From an uncultured Bacillota bacterium (GTDB taxonomy: Bacteria; Bacillota; Dehalobacteriia; UBA7702): DNA of 64,000 nucleotides. A program made the translations under genes and the position numbers. The DNA is taken from positions 33,816-97,815 of the forward strand of contig CAKUYE010000008.1 in the NCBI GenBank assembly GCA_934702375.1, read 5' to 3'. Below, in pieces: positions 26,091 through 36,091 of this stretch; position 1 is the stretch's first letter; every line of letters starts with the position of its first letter. The notes beneath the pieces are model-generated. The model searched no databases and had not been told where the DNA came from. It saw only the letters and a program-made list of their open reading frames with translations.

Positions 26091-27086
26091 ATGAAGAAAC
26101 TTTCAAAATCAAAAAAGCTTGTCGCGATCTTACTTTTAATTTGCCTTTCCTTCGTTATGGTTGGTTGTGGTACAACAAATAACCTTGACGAAAACGGCAA
26201 ATACATTGTTGATGAAAATTCAACCTGTGCAAGAATCGTTGGTTCGATTTTAGATGCTCTTCAATCCGGTCTCAGTCATATCGGGCTGGAAAACTATATT
26301 TATGCTATTATCGCTTTGACATTGATCGTTAAAATTTTAACGACGCCTCTCAATATCAAACAGCAGAAGAGCATGAAGGCTATGATGGCTGTCAATCCTA
26401 AAATGCAGGAATTGAACATCAAATATGCCAATGATCCTCAGAAAAAACAAGAAGAGATGATGAAGCTTTATCGGGAAAATCATGTCAGTCCTACGGCTGG
26501 TTGTTTACCGATGCTGATTCAAATGCCGATTCTTTTTATCTTATTCTATGGTATGAGAAATTGGCTTCCCCCTCAGGAAATCATTGATGCTGGATTGTAT
26601 AGTTTTTTATGGATCAAAGACCTTTCTTTGACGGTTAAATTAACTCCTTATCATTGGTTCCTGCCCATTGCTTGTGCTGTTGTTACAATGGCGCAGCAGT
26701 TTATGAGTACATCGAATCGTCAAGACACAACTCAGAAAATGATGCTCTTGATGATGCCGTTGATGTTCCTTTTTATCACTCAGCAGTTCCCCTCGGCTCT
26801 TGCTGTTTACTGGTTGTTTTATGGTCTTTTTACCATGTTTCAGACAACCTGGCTCAACTATCGCTTAAAGACCGGTTTCTTTACTCCGAAAGAAGAAAAA
26901 GCTTTGAGTAAACAGGCCATTGCCGAATTAAAAGAAAAACAGGAGCGTAAGGAAGAAAAAGCCCATAGTGGTAAAAGCGGAAAGAGTGGTACAACCCATA
27001 ACAAATCTCAAAAAAATGATGAAGTTATGGCGCAGAATGCCGATAGGAAAAGAGCAGAGGACACACGTGATAAGCCCTGGCATTGA
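26091..27086 (+). CDS. yidC: Membrane protein insertase YidC/OxaI (SpoIIIJ type)
   Basis: 331 residues. N-terminal lipoprotein-type signal (LLLICLSFVMVGCG, Cys about 26), then about five membrane segments with the YidC core: LTLIVKILTTPLNIKQQKSMKAM, PTAGCLPMLIQMPILFILFYGM, ITQQFPSALAVYWLFYGLFTMFQ. It inserts membrane proteins with or without SecYEG. The highly charged C-terminal tail of about 60 residues (KEEKALSKQAIAELKEKQERK...) can bind the ribosome. Between yidD and jag, as is standard. Confidence 0.96.
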   Translation: MKKLSKSKKLVAILLLICLSFVMVGCGTTNNLDENGKYIVDENSTCARIVGSILDALQSGLSHIGLENYIYAIIALTLIVKILTTPLNIKQQKSMKAMMAVNPKMQELNIKYANDPQKKQEEMMKLYRENHVSPTAGCLPMLIQMPILFILFYGMRNWLPPQEIIDAGLYSFLWIKDLSLTVKLTPYHWFLPIACAVVTMAQQFMSTSNRQDTTQKMMLLMMPLMFLFITQQFPSALAVYWLFYGLFTMFQTTWLNYRLKTGFFTPKEEKALSKQAIAELKEKQERKEEKAHSGKSGKSGTTHNKSQKNDEVMAQNADRKRAEDTRDKPWH

Positions 27087-27107
27087 TGGAAAAGGAGTTT
27101 ATCGAAT

Positions 27108-27725
27108 ATGAAAACTTTGGAAAAATCCGGGAAAACCATTGCCGATGCCGTCGATGCTGCCGTTGCAGAGCTTGGTTGTTCCCGTGAAGATGCGAATATC
27201 GAAATCATCGCAATGCCTTCAAAAGGTATCTTAGGTTTTGGTGCAAAACTGGCGATTGTTCGCGTTTCGGTAGAAGATAAAGCTACTGCTTATGCAATGG
27301 ACTTTCTCTCTACCATCTTTAAAAAATTTGATATTGATGTAAAAATCAATGTGACCGAAGGTGAAGAATTTATTACCTTGGATCTGATTGGCAAAGATTT
27401 GGGAATTCTGATTGGTCGTCGTGGGGAAACTCTTGATGCCCTTCAGTATCTTACTAATCTTACGGTAGCTCGTCATTTTGAGGAACGTTGCAAAATCATC
27501 CTCGATGTAGAAGGTTATCGCAGCAAGCGAGAAGAATCTTTGGCTCGACTTGCCAAAAAATTGGCAGACCGTGTAAAAGAATCAGGAAAAAATATGTCTT
27601 TGGAACCCATGAGTCCCTATGAAAGACGGATCATTCATACCGTTCTTCAAAGCGACGATCAGGTCCGGACCTTTAGCGAAGGGGAAGAACCCTATCGCAA
27701 AGTGGTCATCGCCAAAAAAAAATGA
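27108..27725 (+). CDS. jag: RNA-binding protein KhpB/Jag
   Basis: 205 residues with three domains in order: Jag_N (about 1-52, MKTLEKSGKTIADAVDAAVA ... GILGFGAKLA), KH (about 75-145, GKDLGILIGRRGETLDALQYL) and R3H (about 150-205, MSPYERRIIHTVLQ). Jag/KhpB with KhpA binds RNA and affects cell elongation and division in Bacillota. Last gene before a strong terminator. Confidence 0.95.
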   Translation: MKTLEKSGKTIADAVDAAVAELGCSREDANIEIIAMPSKGILGFGAKLAIVRVSVEDKATAYAMDFLSTIFKKFDIDVKINVTEGEEFITLDLIGKDLGILIGRRGETLDALQYLTNLTVARHFEERCKIILDVEGYRSKREESLARLAKKLADRVKESGKNMSLEPMSPYERRIIHTVLQSDDQVRTFSEGEEPYRKVVIAKKK

Positions 27726-27730
27726 AATCA

Positions 27731-27756
27731 GCCCGGAATATCCGGGCTTTTCTTTT
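27731..27756 (+). terminator. Terminator after jag
   Basis: GCCCGGA-ATA-TCCGGGC followed by TTTTCTTTTAT. mnmE begins 50 bp later, so mnmE-mnmG-rsmG needs read-through or a weak promoter in this gap. Confidence 0.85.
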
Positions 27757-27806
27757 ATCTTTCTGGATGAAGTTTGTTCGATAAAAGCGAGAAGGAGATT
27801 AATTTT

Positions 27807-29180
27807 ATGGATTTTCCATTGATTTGCGCTGTTGCAACACCGGAAGGCGTTGGGGGAATATCCATTGTACGCTTATCCGGAGCAGGCAGTTGGCAGTTGG
27901 CAAAAAAAATATTTCAACCGCACTCCCCTTTTGATTGGCAGGAAGTGAAAGGGTTTAGTCTTCACTACGGTCATATCGTTTATGATGAAAAGATTTATGA
28001 TGAAGTGCTGTTGGCACTTATGAAAGAGGATCGTTCCTATACTAAAGAGGATATGGCGGAAATTCAATGTCACGGCGGATTTTTAGCGGCAAAACGGATC
28101 TTGGAATTATTGATTGCTCTCGGTGCAAAACTTGCTTTGCCCGGTGAATTTACAAAACGTGCTTTTTTTCACGGACGTATTGATTTATCCCAGGCCGAAG
28201 CCGTGATCGAAACGATTCACGCGATGGATGAAAAAGACCTTGATTTCTCGTTAACGCGTTTAAAAGGGGATAAAGGCCGCAGTTTTTTAAAAATCCGAGA
28301 TGACCTGGTAGCTCTGATTGCAGAAACCGAAGCTGTTATTGATTTTCCGGAAGATGGTCTTGACGATACTGTAGCCGAAACAATCTATCGCCGTGTGTTA
28401 TCTATGCTTGCTGCTATTGATAAGGAAATTGCTAAAGCCGATGAGGGAAAGGTTTATCGACAGGGAATCGCAACGGCCATCGCCGGCCGAACTAACGTCG
28501 GAAAATCTTCGCTGATGAATGCACTTTTAAGAGAAGAAAGAGCCATTGTTACAGAGATCCCCGGTACGACTCGGGATGTAATTGAAGATACGGTTATTTT
28601 AAAGGGGATCCCGTTGCGCTTAATGGATACCGCCGGGATTCGGGAGACCGATGATCCCGTGGAAAAAATTGGTGTCGATAAGAGCCGTGCATCTTTAAAA
28701 AAAGCAGATCTTATTTTATTTGTTACCGATAAAAGCGGTGCTTTTGACCGGGAAGAACAGGAAATTTTAGAGGCCTGCGGAAATAAAAAAGTGATCGTGA
28801 TCTGTAATAAGGAAGATATTGTCGATTACGATAAAGAGGCAATGGAAGCCGTTGGCGCTCCGTACCCTGTGGTGTTCCTTTCTGCCCGGGAAAATAAGCA
28901 TCTGGAAAATCTGGGAGAAACGGTAAGAGAATTGTTTGTAACCGGCGCGATTACCCAGGATCAAAGTGAGTGGGTAGGAAATCTCCGCCATAAAGAATCC
29001 TTTATTCGTGCAAAAAATCACTTGCTGGAAGTTTTAAAGGCCCAGGAAATGATGATGCCTTTGGATTTTCAGGTGATTGATCTTCGTGGTGCCTTGGATG
29101 CTTTGGGTGAAATCAACGGTGAGAATATTTCGATGGAAATTTTAGATCGTATTTTTTCAGAATTTTGTATAGGAAAGTGA
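27807..29180 (+). CDS. mnmE: tRNA modification GTPase MnmE
   Basis: 457 residues. N-terminal folate-binding domain (ICAVATPEGVGGISIVRLSG), a helical region, and the G domain with P-loop GRTNVGKSS, G2 PGTTRDV, DTAG and NKED. The C-terminal motif FCIGK carries the conserved catalytic-type cysteine. With MnmG it installs the (carboxymethyl)aminomethyl group at U34 of several tRNAs. I chose the ATG at 27807 because AAGGAGATT precedes it; an 11-residue longer frame is unsupported. mnmG follows after 4 bp. Confidence 0.97.
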   Translation: MDFPLICAVATPEGVGGISIVRLSGAGSWQLAKKIFQPHSPFDWQEVKGFSLHYGHIVYDEKIYDEVLLALMKEDRSYTKEDMAEIQCHGGFLAAKRILELLIALGAKLALPGEFTKRAFFHGRIDLSQAEAVIETIHAMDEKDLDFSLTRLKGDKGRSFLKIRDDLVALIAETEAVIDFPEDGLDDTVAETIYRRVLSMLAAIDKEIAKADEGKVYRQGIATAIAGRTNVGKSSLMNALLREERAIVTEIPGTTRDVIEDTVILKGIPLRLMDTAGIRETDDPVEKIGVDKSRASLKKADLILFVTDKSGAFDREEQEILEACGNKKVIVICNKEDIVDYDKEAMEAVGAPYPVVFLSARENKHLENLGETVRELFVTGAITQDQSEWVGNLRHKESFIRAKNHLLEVLKAQEMMMPLDFQVIDLRGALDALGEINGENISMEILDRIFSEFCIGK

Positions 29181-29184
29181 AGTT

Positions 29185-31086
29185 ATGAAACCATATCTTG
29201 CAGGAGAATATGATATTATCGTTGTTGGTGCCGGTCATGCCGGCGTAGAAGCTGCATTGGCTTCGGCACGTTTGGGGATGCAAACACTGCTTTTAACGCT
29301 GAGTTTGGATCATATTGCCCTTATGCCTTGTAACCCCAGTGTGGGCGGGCCGGCAAAGGGACATGTTGTACGAGAGATTGATGCTCTTGGGGGGCAAATG
29401 GGGATCAATGCCGATGCAACTCAAATTCAAATGCGATTACTGAACACTTCTAAAGGTCCTGCGGTTCAGGCTCTTCGTGCACAGGCCGATAAACGTCAAT
29501 ATCAGCAATTAATGGCCTGGACAGTGGAAAATCAGGAAAACCTTGATGTAAAGCAGGCCGCTGTGGATGAAATATTGATGGAAGGCGATCATGTAAAAGG
29601 TGTTGTTTGTAATAACGAAACGATGTTTCTTTGTCGTGCCATTATTTTAACGACAGGTACCTACTTGAAAAGCCGGATCATCTTGGGAAAACTTTTAACG
29701 CCGGCAGGGCCCAACAATCAACCTATGGCACCAAAGCTTTCGGATTCCTTATCGGACCTGGGGTTAAAGCTTTTCCGTTTTAAGACCGGTACACCGGCTC
29801 GAGTGGATAAACGCAGTATTGATTTTTCCAAAACAAAGGAACAACCCGGCAGCAGCGAGCCTTTGGCATTTTCTTATATGACCAAAACCTTTGATCGCCC
29901 AATGGTTCCCTGCCACTCTACTTATACCAACCCCCGTACCCATGAGATCATTCGGGAAAATCTTCATTTAGCTCCGAAATACAGTGGCATTATCGAAGGT
30001 GTTGGTGCTCGTTATTGCCCATCCATTGAAGATAAAGTTGTTCGTTTTGCCGATCGTGATGCCCATTTACTCTTTTTAGAACCGGAAGGTTTGATGACCA
30101 ATGAAATTTACGTTCAGGGGATGTCTACCGGTATGCCCTATGAAATTCAGGAAAAATTCATGCGTACCATTGTCGGTTTGGAAAATGTAAAGATCATGCG
30201 CCCGGCTTATGCCATTGAATATGATGGCATTGTACCGACGCAATTGGCTCCGACGCTGGAATATAAAGATATTAAAGGTCTTTATGGAGCCGGTCAGATT
30301 AACGGAACCTCCGGTTATGAAGAAGCAGCCTGCCAGGGTCTGATGGCCGGGATCAATGCTGCCTTGAAATTGAAGGAGCAGGAACCTCTGATCTTAAAAC
30401 GATCCGATGGTTATATTGGAGTACTTATTGATGACCTTGTGAACAAAGGCACCAATGAGCCTTACCGTCTTTTTACTTCCAGAGCCGAATACCGCTTGTT
30501 GCTGCGCAATGATAATGCTGACCTGCGCTTGACGGAGTATGGCAGAAAGATCGGTCTTGTTTCCGATGAACGTTGGCGGGTATTTCAACAAAAAATCGAG
30601 GATATCAAGGAAGTACATACCTGGCTTATGGGTGCAAAGTTCAATGGTCGGGATGAAAATGTTGCGGCTTACCTGAAAAGCAAGGAATCGGCTCCGATTG
30701 ATGGTGGTATTTCCGGCATGGACTTATTGAAACGTCCTAATATTGATATTCGTGATTTGGCGCGTCTTGACGGAAAAGAAGGTCGTTGGGAAGATGAACC
30801 GTTAAAAGAAGAGGAAATCGAAGTTAAATACGAAGGGTATTTGAAAAAACAGCGGGAGCAGGTTGCTCGATTTGATAAAACCGAAGGCCGCCGGATCCCC
30901 GATGATATCGACTATAAGGATGTCAGTGGTTTACGATTGGAGGCTGCTGAAAAAATGGCGGAAATCCGTCCTTATACCATTGGTCAGGCTTCTCGGATCA
31001 GTGGAGTCAGTCCGGCAGATATCAGTGTGCTTCTCATTTATCTCACAGAGCATAAAGGAAAGGAAAAAAACAATGATCGCCTTTGA
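29185..31086 (+). CDS. mnmG: tRNA U34 carboxymethylaminomethyl-modifying enzyme MnmG (GidA)
   Basis: 633-residue FAD enzyme. FAD motif VVGAGHAGVEAALASARLG near the N-terminus, NPSVGGPAKGHVVREIDALGG, and the second Cys motif GTSGYEEAACQG. The C-terminal domain binds MnmE. Works as the MnmE2-MnmG2 complex with methylene-THF. Length and domain order are normal. Its last 14 bases overlap the start of rsmG. Confidence 0.97.
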   Translation: MKPYLAGEYDIIVVGAGHAGVEAALASARLGMQTLLLTLSLDHIALMPCNPSVGGPAKGHVVREIDALGGQMGINADATQIQMRLLNTSKGPAVQALRAQADKRQYQQLMAWTVENQENLDVKQAAVDEILMEGDHVKGVVCNNETMFLCRAIILTTGTYLKSRIILGKLLTPAGPNNQPMAPKLSDSLSDLGLKLFRFKTGTPARVDKRSIDFSKTKEQPGSSEPLAFSYMTKTFDRPMVPCHSTYTNPRTHEIIRENLHLAPKYSGIIEGVGARYCPSIEDKVVRFADRDAHLLFLEPEGLMTNEIYVQGMSTGMPYEIQEKFMRTIVGLENVKIMRPAYAIEYDGIVPTQLAPTLEYKDIKGLYGAGQINGTSGYEEAACQGLMAGINAALKLKEQEPLILKRSDGYIGVLIDDLVNKGTNEPYRLFTSRAEYRLLLRNDNADLRLTEYGRKIGLVSDERWRVFQQKIEDIKEVHTWLMGAKFNGRDENVAAYLKSKESAPIDGGISGMDLLKRPNIDIRDLARLDGKEGRWEDEPLKEEEIEVKYEGYLKKQREQVARFDKTEGRRIPDDIDYKDVSGLRLEAAEKMAEIRPYTIGQASRISGVSPADISVLLIYLTEHKGKEKNNDRL

Positions 31087-31780
31087 TCTCACTTTAAGGG
31101 AAAGCTTGACAGATTTGGGAATTGCCTTCGATGATGAAATGATAAAAAGGGCGGCAAATTATGCTTCTTATTTATTGGATGAAAATCAGAAAATGAATTT
31201 AACGGCCATCGTCGATGAACAGGAGATGGCAGTAAAGCATTTTGCCGACAGTCTTTGTCTTTTAAAATATGGTCAGCTGCCAAAAGGAGCTTCTTTGATT
31301 GATGTCGGAACCGGTGCCGGTTTTCCCGGAATGGTGTTAAAAATATTTCGCCCGGATCTTAAAGTGACTTTGGCCGACGCTTTAAAAAAGCGCTGTCTTT
31401 TTTTGGAACGGCTTTGCGGTGAATTGGAAATGGATGATATCGACATTCTTTGGGGACGAGCAGAAGAGTTGGCTCGTCGGGAAGAGTATCGAGAATCCTT
31501 TGATTTTTCCACTGCCCGGGCGGTGGCTTCCATGCCTGTTTTGTTGGAATATTGTACTCCCTTTCTGAAACCCGGCGGCAGTTTTCTAGGGATGAAAGGG
31601 AAAGAGGAAGGTATTTCCCTGGATCGTGCTCTGACAGAATTGAACTGCACTTTGGAAAAAAATATCCCCTATACTTTAGGAGAAGATGAACGACATCTTT
31701 TTATTGTGAGAAAAGCGGCTTCTGTGAGTGATAAATATCCGCGTCGCCCCGGAATACCGGAAAAGCGTCCGCTAATATAA
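31073..31780 (+). CDS. rsmG: 16S rRNA m7G527 methyltransferase RsmG (GidB)
   Basis: 235 residues, SAM-dependent methyltransferase. SAM-binding motif LIDVGTGAGFPGMVLKI (about residues 73-89), with LADALKKRCLFLERL and STARAVASMPVLLEY. It methylates G527 (E. coli numbering) of 16S rRNA. The ATG at 31073 (MIAFDLTLRESL) lies inside the end of mnmG; a longer frame would run 210 bp back through mnmG and is rejected. Ends with a proline/arginine-rich tail. Confidence 0.96.
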   Translation: MIAFDLTLRESLTDLGIAFDDEMIKRAANYASYLLDENQKMNLTAIVDEQEMAVKHFADSLCLLKYGQLPKGASLIDVGTGAGFPGMVLKIFRPDLKVTLADALKKRCLFLERLCGELEMDDIDILWGRAEELARREEYRESFDFSTARAVASMPVLLEYCTPFLKPGGSFLGMKGKEEGISLDRALTELNCTLEKNIPYTLGEDERHLFIVRKAASVSDKYPRRPGIPEKRPLI

Positions 31781-31797
31781 AATGGATTTTTCAAAAA

Positions 31798-31822
31798 AGT
31801 TCGGTGTAATGCCGGACTTTTT
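31798..31822 (+). terminator. Terminator after rsmG
   Basis: AGTTCGG-TGTAATG-CCGGACT followed by T5. Confidence 0.75.
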
Positions 31823-31915
31823 GCATTAAAAGTTTGTATGCTGAAGAAAATACCATATTTTTCAATATTTCACATAAAAGACACAGAAGAATGCGGTTCT
31901 ATACAAGGAAAGATG

Positions 31916-31948
31916 TTAGTATACTAATAGTAATAGTTAGCATACTAT
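31916..31948. promoter_or_regulatory. Two palindromic operator sites upstream of the MarR-ABC operon
   Basis: TTAGTATACTAA (31916-31927, perfect palindrome) and TTAGCATACTAT (31937-31948, imperfect copy) are 21 bp apart centre to centre, two helical turns. This fits tandem MarR dimers bound on the same DNA face. They lie about 45-80 bp before the GTG of the MarR gene. Autoregulation is inferred. Confidence 0.65.
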
Positions 31949-31993
31949 CTTTTTATAAAAAACGATTGAAATTACGGAAAGAGGTCGTTTACA

Positions 31994-32449
31994 GTGGATA
32001 TTTACCTTCATGCCGGGGCAGAACTTCATTCTTTAAGCAATTTAATGAAACGGATCAGCGATAATTCCTGCCTTTGCCATTATCGCCGTGAGACAGAGCT
32101 TACAGATATGCAAACTCGGGTCATCGGTTATTTGTTTTGCAATCAGGACAAAGACATTTTTCAACGGGACATTGAAAAAGCATTTTCCATTCGCCGCCCT
32201 ACGGTATCTATTTTGCTTCAATCCATGGAAGCAAAAAAACTGATTTACCGGGAATCCGTCGAATCCGATGCTCGATTGAAAAAAGTTGTTTTAACGGATA
32301 AAGCTAAGGAAATTGCAACCACGGCGAATCAAGAGATCATTCGCTTTGAAAAAATGCTGGTCGAAGATATTCCCGAAGAAGACTTGGAAGTATTTTTCCG
32401 TGTAACAAAACAGATTCGTAATAATTTAGAAAAAAATTTTAAAGACTAA
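31994..32449 (+). CDS. MarR-family transcriptional regulator
   Basis: 151 residues, starting at GTG (31994) with AAAGAGG upstream. Winged helix: DIFQRDIEKAFSIRRPTVSILLQSMEAKKLIYRES and wing DARLKKVVLTDKAKEIA. MarR proteins usually repress adjacent efflux genes until a ligand binds. The operon order MarR-ABC-ABC-MarR and the paired palindromes upstream suggest it represses its own operon. There is a pair of cysteines (CLCHY) near residue 27, which may allow redox sensing; this is speculative. Confidence 0.88.
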   Translation: MDIYLHAGAELHSLSNLMKRISDNSCLCHYRRETELTDMQTRVIGYLFCNQDKDIFQRDIEKAFSIRRPTVSILLQSMEAKKLIYRESVESDARLKKVVLTDKAKEIATTANQEIIRFEKMLVEDIPEEDLEVFFRVTKQIRNNLEKNFKD

Positions 32450-32475
32450 ATGATAAAGTGAGGAGGAGAAGACCG

Positions 32476-34209
32476 TTGATTAAAATATTAGCTTCCTGCA
32501 TCGGAGAGTATAAACGAGATTCGTTGTTGGCTCCGTTCTTTGTGATCTTAGAGGTCATCATGGAAGTATTGATTCCATTTTTTATGGCAGATCTTATTGA
32601 CAAAGGGATCACCGCAGGTAATATGCTTTATATTTGGAAAATGGGCCTGATATTGGTCCTTTGCGGTTTACTTTCTTTGGCTTTCGGAGCTTTATCCGGG
32701 GCTTTTGCAGCAAAAGGGTCCGCAGGGTTTGCGAAAAATTTACGCCAGAAAATGTATGACAATATCCAGACCTATTCCTTTGGTAACATTGATAAATTTT
32801 CCACCGCAGGGTTGATTACCCGCCTTACCACCGATGCCAATAATGTACAGATTGCTTATATGATGATTATTCGTATTGCGGTGCGCTGCCCGGTTATGCT
32901 TATTTTGGCTCTATTTTTTGCAATAAGAATCCATGCCCAGCTTTCTATGGTATTTCTTGGCGCATTGCCGGTTCTTGGCATTGGACTATATCTTATTATG
33001 ACCAGAGCGTATCCGGTATTTACTAAGATGTTTAAATCCTACGATCATCTGAATAATGTGGTTCAGGAAAATCTCCAGGCGGTTCGGGTTGTAAAAGCTT
33101 TCGTAAGAGAAAAATACGAAACGGAAAAATTTGATGAAACATCGACAGAGCTGTATGATCTTGCCCGTCGGGGGGAAAAGCTTCTAGCTTTGAATAATCC
33201 TTTGATGCTTCTCGTTGTATATGGCTGTATGATGGCAATTTTCTGGTTCGGCGCTCGATTTATCGTATTCGGATCTCTTACCACCGGCGAATTGGTCAGT
33301 ATGATCACCTATATTATGCAGGTTCTTATGAGCTTGATGATGCTTTCCATGGTTTTTGTTATGATCGTTATGGCCAGGGCTTCTGCGGTACGTATTTCGG
33401 AAGTATTAAATGAAGAACCGGAGTTGAAAGAAAAGAAGGAGCCCATTATGGAAGTTCCCGATGGCAGTGTTGTTTTTGAAAATGTAAGCTTTGCTTATGC
33501 CGGAGAGGGTCATCCTTACTGCTTAAAGGATGTCGATCTTAACATTCCTGCCGGAGCTACCGTTGGTATTTTGGGTGGGACCGGTTCGGCAAAATCTACT
33601 TTGGTGCAGCTGATTCCTCGTTTATATGATGTGACGAAAGGGCGTATCCTTGTAGGCGGCCATGATGTTCGCGATTATGATATGGAAGTACTTCGGGATA
33701 ATGTGGCCATGGTTTTACAAAAAAACGTGTTGTTTTCCGGTACGATTAAGGATAACCTGCGTTGGGGCAATAAAAATGCTACCGATGAAGAAATGAAAGA
33801 GGCTTGTGTTCTGGCAGAAGCCGATGGTTTTATCCAATCCTTCCCTCAAGGCTATGATACCTATATTGAGCAGGGCGGCGCGAATGTTTCCGGTGGTCAA
33901 AAACAACGCCTTTGCATTGCCAGAGCGTTGCTGAAAAAACCGCAGATTCTGATTTTTGACGATTCCACCAGTGCGGTAGATACCGCTACCGATGCAAAGA
34001 TCCGGGCAAGCCTTAACCGGTGCCTGCCCCATACCACAAAGATCGTCATTGCTCAGCGTGTGTCTTCGGTAGAAAATGCCGATGAAATCATTGTGCTGGA
34101 TGATGGTAAAGTGATTGCCGTAGGTGACCATAATGACCTTATGGAAACCTGTGAAATTTATCGTGAAACGGCAATATCTCAAAAGAAAGGAGGCGAAAAC
34201 GATGCCTAG
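32476..34209 (+). CDS. ABC exporter half-transporter, subunit A (multidrug type)
   Basis: 577 residues. Six-helix exporter domain (about 1-310) and ATPase domain: Walker A GGTGSAKSTLVQLIP (position usually G is A), signature VSGGQKQRLCIARAL, Walker B ILIFDDSTSAVD. In the latter the catalytic Glu after Walker B is replaced by Asp (DDS), marking the degenerate-site partner of a heterodimeric exporter such as BmrC/D or LmrC/D. TTG at 32476 chosen for GGAGGAG nine bases upstream; the longer GTG frame begins before that site. Overlaps subunit B by 8 bp. Confidence 0.92.
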   Translation: MIKILASCIGEYKRDSLLAPFFVILEVIMEVLIPFFMADLIDKGITAGNMLYIWKMGLILVLCGLLSLAFGALSGAFAAKGSAGFAKNLRQKMYDNIQTYSFGNIDKFSTAGLITRLTTDANNVQIAYMMIIRIAVRCPVMLILALFFAIRIHAQLSMVFLGALPVLGIGLYLIMTRAYPVFTKMFKSYDHLNNVVQENLQAVRVVKAFVREKYETEKFDETSTELYDLARRGEKLLALNNPLMLLVVYGCMMAIFWFGARFIVFGSLTTGELVSMITYIMQVLMSLMMLSMVFVMIVMARASAVRISEVLNEEPELKEKKEPIMEVPDGSVVFENVSFAYAGEGHPYCLKDVDLNIPAGATVGILGGTGSAKSTLVQLIPRLYDVTKGRILVGGHDVRDYDMEVLRDNVAMVLQKNVLFSGTIKDNLRWGNKNATDEEMKEACVLAEADGFIQSFPQGYDTYIEQGGANVSGGQKQRLCIARALLKKPQILIFDDSTSAVDTATDAKIRASLNRCLPHTTKIVIAQRVSSVENADEIIVLDDGKVIAVGDHNDLMETCEIYRETAISQKKGGENDA

Positions 34210-36091
34210 ACCGACGATTTCCGCCGGAGCAATGAAGGAAAAACCGGATAAAGCTACCGCAAAGCGTTTGCTGCGTTATATTTTCCATGCCGGTTATACC
34301 GGTTCCTTTATCCTCGTTGTTCTGTGCATTGTGATTACCGTTATTTCCAGTGTTGCTTCGTCCCTTTTTATTCAAACCCTTATTGACCAATACATTGTAC
34401 CTTTGATGGGAATGGAACATCCGGTATTTACCGGATTATTGAAAGCTCTTGGGTTTATGGCCATCATATTTGTTGCCGGTATCATTACTTCTTTGATCAG
34501 CAACAGAGTTATGGTTAATATTTCTCAGGGCGTATTGAAAAATATCCGTGATGATCTTTTTGCCCATATGCAGACACTGCCAATCCGTTACTTTGATACC
34601 CATACCCATGGGGATATCATGAGTTACTATACCAACGATACCGATACACTGCGTCAGTTTATTTCTCAGAGCTTGCCGAATATGTTTTCTTCTTTCCTGA
34701 CGGTGATCATGGTTTTCTGCACGATGTTGTATCTTTCGCCTCTTCTTACTGTCGTTGTCATTTTGATATTAATCTTAATGATGTTTCTTACGGCGAAAAT
34801 TGGGGGGAAGAGCGGCAAATACTTTTTCCGTCAGCAACAGTCGGTGGGTGCTCTTAACGGCTATATTGAAGAAATGATTCACGGCCAAAGAGTGGTAAAA
34901 GTATTTTGTCACGAAGAAGAAGCCAAATCCGGCTTTGCCGAAAAGAACGAAGAGCTCTTTCGCAATGCTGCATCGGCCAACACCTTTGCAAATATTCTAA
35001 TGCCGATTATGGCGAATATCGGAAATTTGCAATATGTAGTGATTGCTATTGTTGGCGGTGCGTTGGCCATTGGCGGTTATGGCGGTTTGACCCTTGGGGT
35101 CATTGCTTCCTTCCTGCAGTTGAGTAAAAGCTTTTCCAACCCGATTGCTCAGATTTCACAGCAGGTCAATTATGTTGTTATGGCTCTTGCCGGGGCAAAG
35201 CGAATTTTCCGTCTTTTGGATGAAGAATCCGAGGAAGATCACGGCTATGTTACCTTGGTAAAAGTAAAGGAAGAGAACGGGAGCTATGTAGAAGACCCCA
35301 ATGGTATGTGGGCCTGGAAGCATCCTCATCACGATGGTACTTTGACTTATACCCCTCTCGCCGGGGATGTTCGGATGTTCGATGTTGATTTTGGCTATAC
35401 ACCGGAAAAAACCGTACTTCACGATGTATCTCTCTACGCCTATCCCGGCCAAAAGGTGGCCTTTGTTGGCGCTACCGGTGCAGGGAAAACAACCATTACG
35501 AATTTGATCAATCGCTTTTACGATATCGAAGACGGAAAAGTCCGTTACGATGGTATCAATATCAACAAAATCAAAAAGCCGGATCTTCGTCGTTCTCTTG
35601 GCATGGTCTTGCAGGATACAAATCTTTTTACCGGTACCGTTGCCGATAATATTCGCTACGGAAAACTGGATGCTACCGATGAAGAAGTGGTGGCTGCAGC
35701 AAAATTAGCTAACGCCCACGGTTTTATCTCCCGTTTACCGGAAGGTTATGATACCGTAATCACCGGTAATGGAGAAGAACTCAGCCAGGGACAGCGTCAG
35801 TTGATTGCCATTGCTCGGGCGGCAGTAGCTGACCCGCCGGTCATGATCCTTGATGAAGCGACTTCCAGTATTGATACCCATACCGAAGCGGTAGTGCAGC
35901 GAGGTATGGATAGCTTAATGAAAGGCCGTACCGTTTTTGTAATTGCCCATCGTCTCTCTACGGTACAAAATGCCGATGTCATTATGGTGCTGGATCAGGG
36001 ACGTATCATTGAGCGAGGCACTCACGAGGATCTGATCAAAGAAAAGAAAACCTACTATCAACTCTATACCGGTGCCTTTGAGTTGGAATAA
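34202..36091 (+). CDS. ABC exporter half-transporter, subunit B (multidrug type)
   Basis: 629 residues, start at the ATG at 34202 (AAAGGAGG upstream). Exporter membrane domain (about 25-350) and ATPase with Walker A GATGAGKTTITNLI, signature LSQGQRQLIAIARA, Walker B VMILDEATSSID with the catalytic Glu intact. A spacer of about 45 residues before the ATPase (VTLVKVKEENGSYVEDPNG...) is longer than usual. Together with subunit A it forms an asymmetric drug or lipid exporter. Translationally coupled through the 8-bp overlap. Confidence 0.93.
   Translation: MPRPTISAGAMKEKPDKATAKRLLRYIFHAGYTGSFILVVLCIVITVISSVASSLFIQTLIDQYIVPLMGMEHPVFTGLLKALGFMAIIFVAGIITSLISNRVMVNISQGVLKNIRDDLFAHMQTLPIRYFDTHTHGDIMSYYTNDTDTLRQFISQSLPNMFSSFLTVIMVFCTMLYLSPLLTVVVILILILMMFLTAKIGGKSGKYFFRQQQSVGALNGYIEEMIHGQRVVKVFCHEEEAKSGFAEKNEELFRNAASANTFANILMPIMANIGNLQYVVIAIVGGALAIGGYGGLTLGVIASFLQLSKSFSNPIAQISQQVNYVVMALAGAKRIFRLLDEESEEDHGYVTLVKVKEENGSYVEDPNGMWAWKHPHHDGTLTYTPLAGDVRMFDVDFGYTPEKTVLHDVSLYAYPGQKVAFVGATGAGKTTITNLINRFYDIEDGKVRYDGININKIKKPDLRRSLGMVLQDTNLFTGTVADNIRYGKLDATDEEVVAAAKLANAHGFISRLPEGYDTVITGNGEELSQGQRQLIAIARAAVADPPVMILDEATSSIDTHTEAVVQRGMDSLMKGRTVFVIAHRLSTVQNADVIMVLDQGRIIERGTHEDLIKEKKTYYQLYTGAFELE

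Noticed and set aside
30863..31072. N-terminal extension of rsmG
   Set aside because: Out-of-frame reading of the mnmG 3' end; family start is at 31073.
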